Below, piece after piece: positions 21,240 through 30,985 of a stretch of DNA of 64,000 nt (positions are counted from its first letter, which is position 1; the number at the start of each line of letters is the position of its first letter). The stretch covers positions 4,083,869 through 4,147,868 of the forward strand of contig NZ_CP016450.1 in assembly GCF_001713395.1 (NCBI RefSeq). Direction: 5' to 3'. A program made the position numbers and the translations under genes. Under the pieces are notes generated by a model. That model searched no databases. It was given only the letters and a program-made list of their open reading frames with translations, and was not told where the DNA came from. Source of the stretch: Sinorhizobium sp. RAC02. Its GTDB lineage: Bacteria; Pseudomonadota; Alphaproteobacteria; Rhizobiales; Rhizobiaceae.

Positions 21240-21575
21240 GATAACCCTTCGGCTCCAATAGCAGGGCGCACGCATAGCGGTGGTGGATTTCGCGTGGCTT
21301 GTGGGGGGAGGGCAGCACGGTGTGATGGGGCGGCCTATCCGCTGTCCCCTGATCTCCCCGAACGCGGATGCCTTTCGAGCTTCCTTAACGCAGCGGAACT
21401 ACGGTTAAGAAATCGCAAAGTTATTACTTTGTTTACTGGGTCTCCTAAGCTTTCATTTAATGTAAAAATCCACTTTAATCGGCCATTAACCTTTTTTCTT
21501 CACTATCCCCGGTGATCGAAGGACTTGGAATCCGGTGCGCCGGGCGGCCAAGCAGAAGCCTATTGGAGCCAGGCC
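21240..21575. other. Permease to outer-membrane gene intergenic region
   Basis: About 336 bases between divergent genes. The left part is GC-rich; 21385-21500 is AT-rich with several TTAA elements and is a likely promoter region for the outer-membrane protein gene. No TTAA-N7-TTAA match and no gene is seen. Confidence 0.4.
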
Positions 21576-22409
21576 ATGAGGAAAGTTTTGAGTGGCGTCG
21601 TAGCCGTCCTGCTGACAGGCACGTCGGGTTATGCCGCTGATATCTACCAGCCGGAGGTCATCGAAGCCCCCGTGCAGGAAACCATCATCGAGACCGGCGG
21701 GTGGTACCTGCGCGGCGACATGGGCTGGTCCTACAACAAGATGCGCGGTGCCAAGTACTTCCAGGGCTCGAACGGCAACATGCGCAACTTCGATTCCGCG
21801 GACCTGAAGAGCGGGTTCGTCATCGGCGGCGGTGTCGGTTACCAGATCAACGATCACTTCCGTACGGACGTGACGCTCGACTATATGTTCAATTCCAAGT
21901 TCAACGGCTCGACCTCCGGCAGCTGCGGCGTGGCGGTAAACTGCACCTCGCGCGACGTTGCTTCCATGACGGCGCTGAGCCTGCTGGCCAATGCCTATGT
22001 GGATATCGGCACATACGGCTCCATCACGCCCTATGTCGGTGCCGGTATCGGTGGCACCTATGTGAACTGGAAGGGTCTCAACAACACCTCTTGCGAGGAC
22101 GGCGATCCGACGAACTGCGACCCGACCTTCAATCACCGCGGCAAGAAGAACTGGCGCTTCACCTACGCCCTCATGGCCGGTGCCTCGATCGACGTGACCT
22201 GCAACGTGAAGGCCGACGTGGGCTATCGTTTCCGCCATGTCACGAAGGGCGGCATGTTCGGCTACAATGCCGGCGGCGGCCCCGGCTACGACAAGGGCTT
22301 CTACAGCCACGAAGCGCGCGCCGGTCTGCGTTACTCCTTCAACGGCTGCGCCCAGCAGGCTTACATCCCGCCGGCAGAAATCCCGATCGAGCAGCCGGTC
22401 TACAAATAA
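21576..22409 (+). CDS. Outer-membrane beta-barrel protein, RopB/Omp25-like
   Basis: 277 residues. A signal peptide (VLSGVVAVLLTGTSGYAA) is followed by GGWYLRGDMGWSYNK and alternating aromatic/hydrophobic strands typical of the 8-stranded OmpA-like barrel, including SITPYVGAGIGGTYVNW and WRFTYALMAGASIDV. Two internal cysteine-containing loops may form a disulphide. It is unusual in extending beyond the last strand with a proline-rich tail (AYIPPAEIPIEQPVYK). It is followed by a terminator and a paralogue. Confidence 0.87.
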   Translation: MRKVLSGVVAVLLTGTSGYAADIYQPEVIEAPVQETIIETGGWYLRGDMGWSYNKMRGAKYFQGSNGNMRNFDSADLKSGFVIGGGVGYQINDHFRTDVTLDYMFNSKFNGSTSGSCGVAVNCTSRDVASMTALSLLANAYVDIGTYGSITPYVGAGIGGTYVNWKGLNNTSCEDGDPTNCDPTFNHRGKKNWRFTYALMAGASIDVTCNVKADVGYRFRHVTKGGMFGYNAGGGPGYDKGFYSHEARAGLRYSFNGCAQQAYIPPAEIPIEQPVYK

Positions 22410-22432
22410 TCCGTCCTGTCCGATCCATGTTC

Positions 22433-22460
22433 AAGGCCGCCCGAAAGGGCGGCCTTTTTC
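22433..22460 (+). terminator. Intrinsic terminator after the first outer-membrane gene
   Basis: AAGGCCGCCC, a GAAA loop and GGGCGGCCTT, followed by TTTC. Strong stem and U-run. Confidence 0.93.
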
Positions 22461-22612
22461 GTTCCGGGCTTAAAGAACCGGATGCTTAACGGTTCCTTCA
22501 CTCCTTAAGAAGTATGGTTAATCAACGGTATAGAGCCGCGGCAATTCCTTGCAAGGCAGCCTGTACCGATTGCGCAACCGCCTGGCCTCGCCGGCTTCGA
22601 GGGAACGAGAAC

Positions 22613-23452
22613 ATGTTTCGTCGCATCGCACCCATTGGTATCGCCATTTTGGCTGGCCTCGTCGCAACCAGTGCGGTTGCGAGCGATCTCGACATCATCA
22701 ATGCGCCGGAAATCGACGTGTCCGGCGGCGGGGTGGCCGAGGGCTGGTACATCCGTGGCGATCTCGGCTATTCCGGCTGGATGAAGGGCGGCAAGCCCGA
22801 CTACACGGTCTACTCGCCGGGCGGCTCGGTCTTCTCGCAGGAGACCTTCGACAGTTCGCGCTTCTCCAAGTCGCTGTCCTACGGCGCCGGGATGGGTTAC
22901 CAGTTCAACAGCATGTTCCGCGCCGACCTGACGACGGATTTCTTCAACGGCGATCTCAGCGGTGATTCGAACATCAACCTGCCGTGCAGCAGCGATGAAC
23001 CGGCCGGCACAAGCTGCGGCTTCAGCCATAAGGCGGACTACAGCGCGATCAACGTCATGGCCAACGGCTATGTGGATCTCGGGACGTTTGCCGGCTTCAC
23101 GCCCTATGTCGGCGCCGGCGCCGGCGTGACCTACGTCAACTGGGACGACCTGAGGAGCCGGCCTTACTGCGTGGACGGTTCGTCGCTGTGCTCGGGCGAT
23201 ACTTACACGGGCGGTCGACTGACGGGCGAGGACAGCTGGCGCTTTACCTATGCGCTGATGGCGGGTGCCGCGGTGGACCTGACCGACCGCATCAAGCTCG
23301 ACCTCGGCTATCGCTTCTCAGACACGGCGGGCGGAAAGATGTTCCGCTATGGTGCCACCGAGCAGGGCTGGGGCGCGAGCGGCACCAAGGGCCGCGATGA
23401 CGGCTTCCAGAAACACGAATTCCGCGCCGGTATCCGCATCAACACCTGGTAA
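22613..23452 (+). CDS. Outer-membrane beta-barrel protein, paralogue of the preceding one
   Basis: 279 residues from the ATG at 22613. The signal peptide (IAILAGLVATSAVA) and layout match the upstream barrel: EGWYIRGDLGYSGWMK, GFTPYVGAGAGVTYVNWDDL and DSWRFTYALMAGAAVDL. It ends in the classic barrel C terminus (FQKHEFRAGIRINTW) with a terminal aromatic for BAM recognition. A tandem duplication with divergence is the likely origin. The two are separated by a terminator and 203 bases, so they are probably expressed independently. Confidence 0.87.
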   Translation: MFRRIAPIGIAILAGLVATSAVASDLDIINAPEIDVSGGGVAEGWYIRGDLGYSGWMKGGKPDYTVYSPGGSVFSQETFDSSRFSKSLSYGAGMGYQFNSMFRADLTTDFFNGDLSGDSNINLPCSSDEPAGTSCGFSHKADYSAINVMANGYVDLGTFAGFTPYVGAGAGVTYVNWDDLRSRPYCVDGSSLCSGDTYTGGRLTGEDSWRFTYALMAGAAVDLTDRIKLDLGYRFSDTAGGKMFRYGATEQGWGASGTKGRDDGFQKHEFRAGIRINTW

Positions 23453-23473
23453 GGCCAATTCTCCGGTTTTCCA

Positions 23474-23502
23474 CGGCGCGTCGGGCAACCGGCGCGCCGT
23501 TT
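23474..23502 (+). terminator. Possible intrinsic terminator after the second outer-membrane gene
   Basis: ACGGCGCG and CGCGCCGT arms around a short loop, followed by TTTCC. The stem is good but the T-run is short. Confidence 0.55.
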
Positions 23503-23549
23503 CCATTGCGCCGGATTATTTTTCGTTCGCGACATAATCCGCTTGACGG

Positions 23550-23622
23550 AAGAGGGGCTCTTCAATATTTACGGCGGCGGGACACCCTTCCCCAACGAAG
23601 GGCTTTCTATCTGGAAGGATAG
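23550..23622 (+). promoter_or_regulatory. Structured serC leader (candidate serC RNA motif)
   Basis: Three consecutive hairpins fill the region before serC: AAGAG/CTCTT (23550-23562), CCCTTC/GAAGGG (23585-23602) and CTATC/GATAG (23607-23622). The last holds the ribosome-binding GGAAGG in its loop and closing stem, 6 bases before the ATG. A conserved 'serC motif' leader is known upstream of serC in Rhizobiales; this matches it in position and general form. The ligand or regulator is unproven. Confidence 0.6.
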
Positions 23623-23627
23623 CCATC

Positions 23628-24809
23628 ATGACGAAAGCCGTCACCGCACCGGACCTGCGTCCGAACAATACCCATTTTTCTTCTGGCCCTTGCTCGAAGC
23701 GCCCCAACTGGTCGCTCGAAGCGCTTTCCGATGCTCCGCTCGGTCGTTCGCACCGTGCCAAGATCGGCAAGACCAAACTCAAGCAGGCCATCGATCTCAC
23801 CCGTGAAGTGCTCGAAGTCCCGGCGGACTACCGCATCGGCATCGTGCCGGCCTCCGACACCGGTGCCGTCGAAATGGCGCTCTGGTCGCTGCTCGGCCCG
23901 CGTGGCGTCGACACGGTCGCCTGGGAAAGCTTTGGTTCGGGCTGGGTTTCCGATGTCGTGAAGGAGCTGAAGCTCCCCGACACGCGCAAGATCACGGCCG
24001 ACTACGGCCTGCTTCCCGACCTTTCCACGATCGACTTCGACCGTGACGTGGTCTTCACCTGGAACGGCACGACCTCCGGCGTGCGTGTCGCCAATGCCGA
24101 TTTCATTCCGGCCGACCGCAAGGGCCTGACGATCTGCGATGCGACCTCGGCCGCGTTTGCGCAGAACCTCGATTTCGCCAAGCTCGACGTCGTGACCTTC
24201 TCCTGGCAGAAGGTTCTGGGCGGCGAGGGCGCACATGGCGTCATCATCCTGTCGCCGCGCGCCGTCGAACGCCTCGAAAGCTACACGCCTTCCTGGCCGA
24301 TGCCGAAGATCTTCCGCATGACCAAGGGCGGCAAGATCATCGAGGGCATCTTCCAGGGCGAGACGATCAACACGCCCTCCATGCTCTGCGTCGAGGATTA
24401 CATCGATGCGCTGCTCTGGGCAAAGCAGGTCGGCGGCCTCAAGGGCCTGATGGCCCGCGCCGATGCCAATGCCAAGGTCATCTTCGATTTCGTCGAGAAC
24501 AACGACTGGATCGCCAATCTGGCCAAGGAGCCGGCGACGCGCTCCAACACCTCGGTCTGCCTGACCATTGCCGACAAGGACGTGGCAGCGCTCGACGCCG
24601 ACGCACAGGCGGCCTTTGCCAAGGGCCTCGTCGCTTTGCTCGAAAAGCAGGGTGTCGCCTTTGATATCGGCGCCTACCGTGACGCCCCGTCGGGGCTGCG
24701 TATCTGGGCCGGTGCCACCATCGACACCGCCGATCTCGAGGCGCTGATGCCGTGGCTGACCTGGGCCTTCGAGACCCAGAAGGCAACGCTTGCCAAGGCT
24801 GCGGCCTGA
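23628..24809 (+). CDS. serC: Phosphoserine aminotransferase SerC
   Basis: 393 residues, the alphaproteobacterial long type. PLP-dependent step of serine synthesis (3-phosphohydroxypyruvate to phosphoserine), also used in pyridoxal phosphate synthesis. Seen: N-terminal [16 protein letters not shown], cofactor region [14 protein letters not shown], and [14 protein letters not shown] with the PLP lysine at residue 195. It is followed 80 bases later by serA, the preceding enzyme of the pathway, and preceded by a structured leader. Confidence 0.97.
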   Translation: MTKAVTAPDLRPNNTHFSSGPCSKRPNWSLEALSDAPLGRSHRAKIGKTKLKQAIDLTREVLEVPADYRIGIVPASDTGAVEMALWSLLGPRGVDTVAWESFGSGWVSDVVKELKLPDTRKITADYGLLPDLSTIDFDRDVVFTWNGTTSGVRVANADFIPADRKGLTICDATSAAFAQNLDFAKLDVVTFSWQKVLGGEGAHGVIILSPRAVERLESYTPSWPMPKIFRMTKGGKIIEGIFQGETINTPSMLCVEDYIDALLWAKQVGGLKGLMARADANAKVIFDFVENNDWIANLAKEPATRSNTSVCLTIADKDVAALDADAQAAFAKGLVALLEKQGVAFDIGAYRDAPSGLRIWAGATIDTADLEALMPWLTWAFETQKATLAKAAA

Positions 24810-24889
24810 TTTTTTCGCGACCGGCTTCGTCCTCTGGGCGAAGCCACCTTTGATCTCATCTCCCTAGACTCAATTGAAGGAGGCCTCTC

Positions 24890-26485
24890 ATGGCACCTCG
24901 CGTACTCGTATCCGACGAACTGTCGGAAACCGCCGTCCAGATTTTCCGCGATCGCGGCGTCGATGTGGATTTCCAGCCGCAGCTCGGCAAGGACAAGGAC
25001 AAGCTTGCCGAAATCATCGGCAACTATGACGGCCTTGCCATCCGCTCCGCCACCAAGGCGACGGAAAAGCTGATCGCGGCAGCGACCAACCTCAAGGTCA
25101 TCGGCCGCGCCGGCATCGGCGTCGATAATGTCGACATCCCGGCCGCCTCGCGCCGCGGCATCATCGTCATGAACACGCCGTTCGGCAATTCGATCACCAC
25201 GGCAGAACACGCCATCGCGCTGATGTTTGCCGTCGCCCGCCAGCTTCCTGCCGCCGATACCTCCACGCAGGCCGGCAAGTGGGAGAAGTCGAAGTTCATG
25301 GGTGTCGAGATCACCGGCAAGACGCTTGGCGTCATCGGTGCCGGCAATATCGGCTCCATCGTCTGCGCGCGCGCCATCGGCCTCAAGATGCACGTCATCG
25401 CCTATGACCCGTTCCTCTCCAAGGAGCGCGCCGAGGAAATGGGCGTGAAGAAGGTCGAGCTTAACGAACTTTTCGCCGAAGCCGACTTCATCACCATGCA
25501 TGTGCCGCTGACGGACAAGACCCGCAACATCATCGATGCGGCGGCGATCGCCAAGATGAAGGACGGCGTGCGCATCGTGAACTGCGCCCGTGGCGGCCTC
25601 GTCGTCGAGGCCGACCTTGCCGAAGCGCTGAAGTCCGGCAAGGTCGCCGGTGCCGGCTTCGACGTGTTCGAGGTCGAACCTGCCAAGGAAAGCCCGCTCT
25701 TCGGCCTGCCGAACGTTGTCTGCACACCGCATCTCGGCGCCTCGACCACCGAAGCACAGGAAAATGTTGCCCTCCAGGTTGCCGAGCAGATGTCGGACTA
25801 CCTGGTGCGCGGCGCTGTCTCGAACGCCATCAACATGCCGTCGATCACCGCTGAAGAAGCGCCGATCCTGAAGCCGTTCATCCGGCTTGCCGACGTGCTT
25901 GGTGCCTTCGTCGGCCAGGTCACGGAAAGCGCGATCAAGGAAATCGAGATCCTCTACGACGGCGCGACCGCGACGATGAACACCAAGGCGTTGACGAGTG
26001 CCGCACTCGCCGGCCTCATCCGCTCGCAGGTTTCCGACGTCAACATGGTTTCGGCACCTGTCATGATCAAGGAAAAGGGCGTCATCCTTTCCGAGGTCAA
26101 GCGCGACAAGTCGGGTGTCTTCGATGGCTATATCCGCCTGACGGTGACCACCGCGAACCAGACCCGTTCGATTGCCGGCACGGTCTTCTCCGATGGCAAG
26201 CCGCGCTTCATCCAGATCAAGGGCATCAACCTGGACGCCGATGTCGGTAACCACATGGTCTATATCACCAACACCGACGTCCCCGGCATGATCGGCTTCA
26301 TCGGCACGACGCTGGGCGAGGCGGGCGTCAACATCGCCAACTTCCAGCTCGGCCGCGACAAGCAGGGTGGCGATGCGATCGCGCTGCTCTATGTCGATGC
26401 TGCCGTGTCGGAAGACGTGTTGAACAAGCTGCGCGCCAATGAGGCGATCCGCCAGATCAAGCCGCTCGTCTTCAACGTCGATTGA
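24890..26485 (+). CDS. serA: D-3-phosphoglycerate dehydrogenase SerA
   Basis: 531 residues, the long form. The catalytic core has the Rossmann motif TLGVIGAGNIGSIV, then the catalytic Arg-Glu-His set (NCARGGLVVE, VFEVEPAK, CTPHLGAST). It is followed by an intervening ASB domain and a C-terminal ACT domain (VYITNTDVPGMIGFIGTTLGE) that in many homologues senses serine. First committed step of serine synthesis. An AAGGAGG ribosome-binding site lies before the ATG. Confidence 0.97.
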   Translation: MAPRVLVSDELSETAVQIFRDRGVDVDFQPQLGKDKDKLAEIIGNYDGLAIRSATKATEKLIAAATNLKVIGRAGIGVDNVDIPAASRRGIIVMNTPFGNSITTAEHAIALMFAVARQLPAADTSTQAGKWEKSKFMGVEITGKTLGVIGAGNIGSIVCARAIGLKMHVIAYDPFLSKERAEEMGVKKVELNELFAEADFITMHVPLTDKTRNIIDAAAIAKMKDGVRIVNCARGGLVVEADLAEALKSGKVAGAGFDVFEVEPAKESPLFGLPNVVCTPHLGASTTEAQENVALQVAEQMSDYLVRGAVSNAINMPSITAEEAPILKPFIRLADVLGAFVGQVTESAIKEIEILYDGATATMNTKALTSAALAGLIRSQVSDVNMVSAPVMIKEKGVILSEVKRDKSGVFDGYIRLTVTTANQTRSIAGTVFSDGKPRFIQIKGINLDADVGNHMVYITNTDVPGMIGFIGTTLGEAGVNIANFQLGRDKQGGDAIALLYVDAAVSEDVLNKLRANEAIRQIKPLVFNVD

Positions 26486-26510
26486 TCTTTCGTCCTCCCA
26501 AGACGGACAG

Positions 26511-26545
26511 AAAAGGCCCGCCGGATCATCCGGCGGGCCTTTTTC
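26511..26545 (+). terminator. Intrinsic terminator after serA
   Basis: GGCCCGCCGG and CCGGCGGGCC form a 10-bp stem around a 5-base loop, flanked by A and T runs. The flanking AAAA and TTTTT make it potentially bidirectional with the converging chemoreceptor gene. Confidence 0.93.
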
Positions 26546-26569
26546 GTGAGTGCTTGGGCCTCTTTGCGA

Positions 26570-28381
26570 TCAGGCGGCGCGGCGCATATGGCCGCGGCCG
26601 GTGTCGGCAAGCTGGAAGTGGGCGATCCGGCCGGCAAGCTGGCCGCTTTCCTCGGCGAGTGTCTGGCTGGCGGCTGACGTCTGCTCCACCATGGCGGCGT
26701 TCTGCTGAGTCATCTGGTCCATCTGATTGACGGCGGTGTTGATTTCCCGCAGGCCGACCGATTGCTCCTGCGCGGCGGTGGCAATCGCCACGATGCGGTC
26801 GTTGATCTCGTTGACGCGGCGCTCGATGTCGGCAAGCGAGGTGCCGGTTTCCTCCACCAGCGATACACCGGCGGAAACTTCCGTCGACGAAGCGTTGATG
26901 AGCGTCTTGATCTCCTTGGCGGCATTGGCCGAGCGCTGCGCCAGTTCGCGCACTTCCTGTGCGACGACGGCAAAACCCTTGCCGGCTTCGCCGGCACGCG
27001 CCGCCTCGACGCCGGCATTCAGCGCGAGCAGGTTGGTCTGGAAGGCGATGTCGTCGATGACGCCGATGATCTCGCCGATCCTGGAGGAGGAGTTTTCGAT
27101 GCGTCCCATCGCGTCGATGGCGTTGCGCACGACGTCGCTCGAGCGGGCGGCGCCGGTGCGGGCATCTGAGACCATGCGCTTGGCTTCCTCGGCGCGGCTC
27201 GTCGAATTCTGCACGGCGGCGGTAATTTCGTCGAGGGCGGCGGCGGTCTCCTCAAGCGAGGCAGCCTGCTGCTCGGTACGCTGCGAGAGATCGTTGGCGG
27301 CACGGCTGATCTCGCCGGCGCTGCCGTTGACGATGGCCGTCGATTCGGCGATCGCGGCGATGGTGGACTTCAGCGCATCGACGGCGCCGTTGAAGTCGCG
27401 GCGTAGCTTCTCGTATTCAGGCCCGAGTTCCGGCACGGAGACGGTCAGGTCGCCATGGGCGAGACGCTCCAGCGCGGAGCCGATCGTTTCGACGACGCGC
27501 GACTGGCTGCGGGCGACGGTCGCCTGCTGCTGCTCGTTGGCGCTGCGCTCACCGTCAATGACCGCCTGCTGCTCGCGCTGGCGAATTTCCAGCGCGTTGC
27601 GCTCGATGACGGAATTGCGCAGCAAGACCAGCGCGTCCGCCATGCTGCCGATCTCGTCCTTGCGGTCGCTATCCGGGACGTCGGACTTTGTGCGGTTGTT
27701 CGCGACTTCGAGCATGACGTCCTTGAGGCGGTTGATCGGGAGGCTGATCGAGCGGCCGATGGCGAGTGCGGCGGCAAGCGTCGCAAGACCGGCAAGCAGC
27801 GTGATGACGATCGTCGTGGTCATGGACGTATAGTATTTCGCCGCGAGGTCGTCGGCATAGACGCCGGTGCCGATGCCCCAGTTCCAGGGCTTGAAGCCCT
27901 GGATATAGGAGAACTTTTCAACGGGCTCGCTGTGGCCCGGCTTGTCCCAGTAGTAGTCGACGAAGCCGCTGCCGGGGTTCTGTGCTATCCGGATGAGTTC
28001 GACGTTGAACGCCTTGCCGTTGGTATCCTTCAGACCTCGCATGTCCGTGCCGATCAGCTTCGGATTGAGCGGATGCGCGATCATCATGCCGTCGAGGCCA
28101 TTGATGAAGAAGTAGCCGTCTTGGCCGAAGCGCATGGCCATCACGGCGGTGATCGCCCGTGCTTTCGCGTCGTCCACGGAGAGTGTGCCATCGCTTGCGA
28201 GCTTTTCGTAGGAGGCGATGACGGAGATTGCCGTTTGCGTCACGTTGCGCAGCATGAGGCGCCGCTCGTCGTTCACCTCACCGTTGGCGTGCTGGGTCTT
28301 GTAGATCATGGCGGCGGCCATGAAAAACAAAGCCATGGCGGTGAGGAGGTAGATGCGGGCGGAAATGCGAATGTTTTTCAC
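26570..28381 (-). CDS. Methyl-accepting chemotaxis protein with periplasmic Cache domain
   Basis: 603 residues. TM1 (about 10-30), then a single-Cache sensor domain ([47 protein letters not shown]), TM2 (about 190-212), HAMP (about 213-265) and a cytoplasmic signalling coiled coil. The hairpin tip is intact ([25 protein letters not shown]). sCache sensors commonly bind small carboxylates such as acetate or propionate. It has no C-terminal CheR-tethering pentapeptide (ends GRGHMRRAA). It is not next to other chemotaxis genes. Confidence 0.95.
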   Translation of the reverse strand: MKNIRISARIYLLTAMALFFMAAAMIYKTQHANGEVNDERRLMLRNVTQTAISVIASYEKLASDGTLSVDDAKARAITAVMAMRFGQDGYFFINGLDGMMIAHPLNPKLIGTDMRGLKDTNGKAFNVELIRIAQNPGSGFVDYYWDKPGHSEPVEKFSYIQGFKPWNWGIGTGVYADDLAAKYYTSMTTTIVITLLAGLATLAAALAIGRSISLPINRLKDVMLEVANNRTKSDVPDSDRKDEIGSMADALVLLRNSVIERNALEIRQREQQAVIDGERSANEQQQATVARSQSRVVETIGSALERLAHGDLTVSVPELGPEYEKLRRDFNGAVDALKSTIAAIAESTAIVNGSAGEISRAANDLSQRTEQQAASLEETAAALDEITAAVQNSTSRAEEAKRMVSDARTGAARSSDVVRNAIDAMGRIENSSSRIGEIIGVIDDIAFQTNLLALNAGVEAARAGEAGKGFAVVAQEVRELAQRSANAAKEIKTLINASSTEVSAGVSLVEETGTSLADIERRVNEINDRIVAIATAAQEQSVGLREINTAVNQMDQMTQQNAAMVEQTSAASQTLAEESGQLAGRIAHFQLADTGRGHMRRAA

Positions 28382-28450
28382 TGCTTAAACCTGACGAGAA
28401 ATAATGTTGCGGGCACTGCAACAGTAAAAAATCTAATCAAGTTTTAAGCA

Positions 28451-28471
28451 CGCCCCTCATTTTTGAGGGCG
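28451..28471 (-). terminator. Possible terminator after the EamA transporter gene
   Basis: CGCCCTC and GAGGGGCG arms around an AT-rich loop in the 135-base gap between two leftward genes. The U-run is weak, so confidence is modest. Confidence 0.4.
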
Positions 28472-28516
28472 AGTCTGCAGGAAATATGGGTTCTTGCAGG
28501 TGGGTTCTTGTATTTG

Positions 28517-29494
28517 TCAGATATTATTTTTCTTCGGCCGTCCCCATTCGGCAATCGCGATGCCGCCGAGCACGAGGAGCAGCGCGACGACGTGGAAGGG
28601 GTGCATCGTCTCGCCGATCAACAGGACGGACAGAATCGTGCCGAAGACCGGGATGGCATTAATGAACAGGCCGGCCCGGTTGGCGCCGATCATCTCGACG
28701 CCGCGCACATAAAGCACCTGCGAGAGCAGCGAGGGGAAGATGCCGGCGTAGAGCACGATGGCCCAGCCGGTCGTATCCGGAAAGATCGCCGCGCCGCGCG
28801 ACAATTCCCAGAAGAACAGCGGGATGGCGCTCAACAGCGCGCCGAAGGCGGGCGCGGCGATAAAGCTCTGCCAGTGCATGTCCGGCTTCCAGCGCAACGA
28901 TACCGTATAGGCGGCATAGACGATGCAGGCGCAAAGCATCAGCGCGTCGCCGAAGTTGAACTCTAGTTCCGCCAGTGCCGAGAATTCGCCATGAGCGGCT
29001 GTTACAAGAACGCCGACAAGTGTCACACTGAAGCCGACGATCTGGGCGATCGACGCCTGGATTCGAAACAGAATGAAGTTGAAGACGAAGATCAGCATCG
29101 GAATGCCGGCCTGCTCGATGACGGCGTTGATGGCGCTCGTATGGCCGAGCGCAGTATAGAGCAGGGCATTGAAGGCGGTGAAGCCGAAGACGCCGTAGAG
29201 CAGCAGCTGGAGCCAGTGCTTGCGAATGACCGGCCAGTCGCGTTTCACTTGCGGCAGCATGAAGATCAGGATGATCGTGAGCGCGACGATCCAGCGGAAC
29301 GTCGTCAGCACCATTGGGCTGACATGGCCGACGGCAAGTTTGCCCGCAACCGAGTTCGCGCCCCAGAAAAGCGCGGTGATGCAAAGGTAGAAATAGGCTC
29401 TGCTGTTCAAGGTGGGACGTGTCCGGATGAAGAACGGGTACGCGGGGTGCGTCGGCGGGTGCCTCAGATAAGGGGAAAAACCGCGGAATGTCAT
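28517..29494 (-). CDS. EamA-family DMT transporter
   Basis: 325 residues with about ten hydrophobic segments in two homologous EamA halves (AYFYLCITALFWGANSVAGKLA in the first, GDALMLCACIVYAAYTVSL in the second). The family exports amino acids, metabolites or drugs; the substrate cannot be assigned. The N-terminal 30 residues (HPPTHPAYPFFIRTRPTLNS) may be non-coding, with a later start possible. It is followed on the same strand by the chemoreceptor gene. Confidence 0.85.
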   Translation of the reverse strand: MTFRGFSPYLRHPPTHPAYPFFIRTRPTLNSRAYFYLCITALFWGANSVAGKLAVGHVSPMVLTTFRWIVALTIILIFMLPQVKRDWPVIRKHWLQLLLYGVFGFTAFNALLYTALGHTSAINAVIEQAGIPMLIFVFNFILFRIQASIAQIVGFSVTLVGVLVTAAHGEFSALAELEFNFGDALMLCACIVYAAYTVSLRWKPDMHWQSFIAAPAFGALLSAIPLFFWELSRGAAIFPDTTGWAIVLYAGIFPSLLSQVLYVRGVEMIGANRAGLFINAIPVFGTILSVLLIGETMHPFHVVALLLVLGGIAIAEWGRPKKNNI

Positions 29495-29611
29495 GCAAAA
29501 AGCGGATGACGGCCGTCATAACAGGGTCGCATTCCCAAAGACAACACAGTATAGATGCGCGGGTTTGTGTCAGGCGGGCGGGTATCCGCGCGCAAGAATG
29601 GGAAAGATTAA

Positions 29612-30916
<1,305 letters not shown>

Positions 30917-30985
30917 TCTCAAGCTCAACACCAGTTCCGTGTCGTATTCCAATAGGATAGCGCACTGACACGACGGAAAGTTCTG

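Noticed and set aside
20332..21318. Second leftward frame over the ABC permease (328 codons)
   Set aside because: It overlaps the permease in another frame without membrane segments or motifs; the permease frame has six helices and an EAA loop.
22504..22525. TTAA pairs before the second outer-membrane gene as CtrA sites
   Set aside because: They are also spaced nine bases and the region is generally AT-rich.
24674..26254. Leftward 526-codon frame opposite serA
   Set aside because: Antisense to serA, low-complexity acidic translation.
26727..27833. Rightward 368-codon frame opposite the chemoreceptor
   Set aside because: The receptor frame carries all expected domains; the opposite frame is serine-rich noise from its coiled-coil codons.
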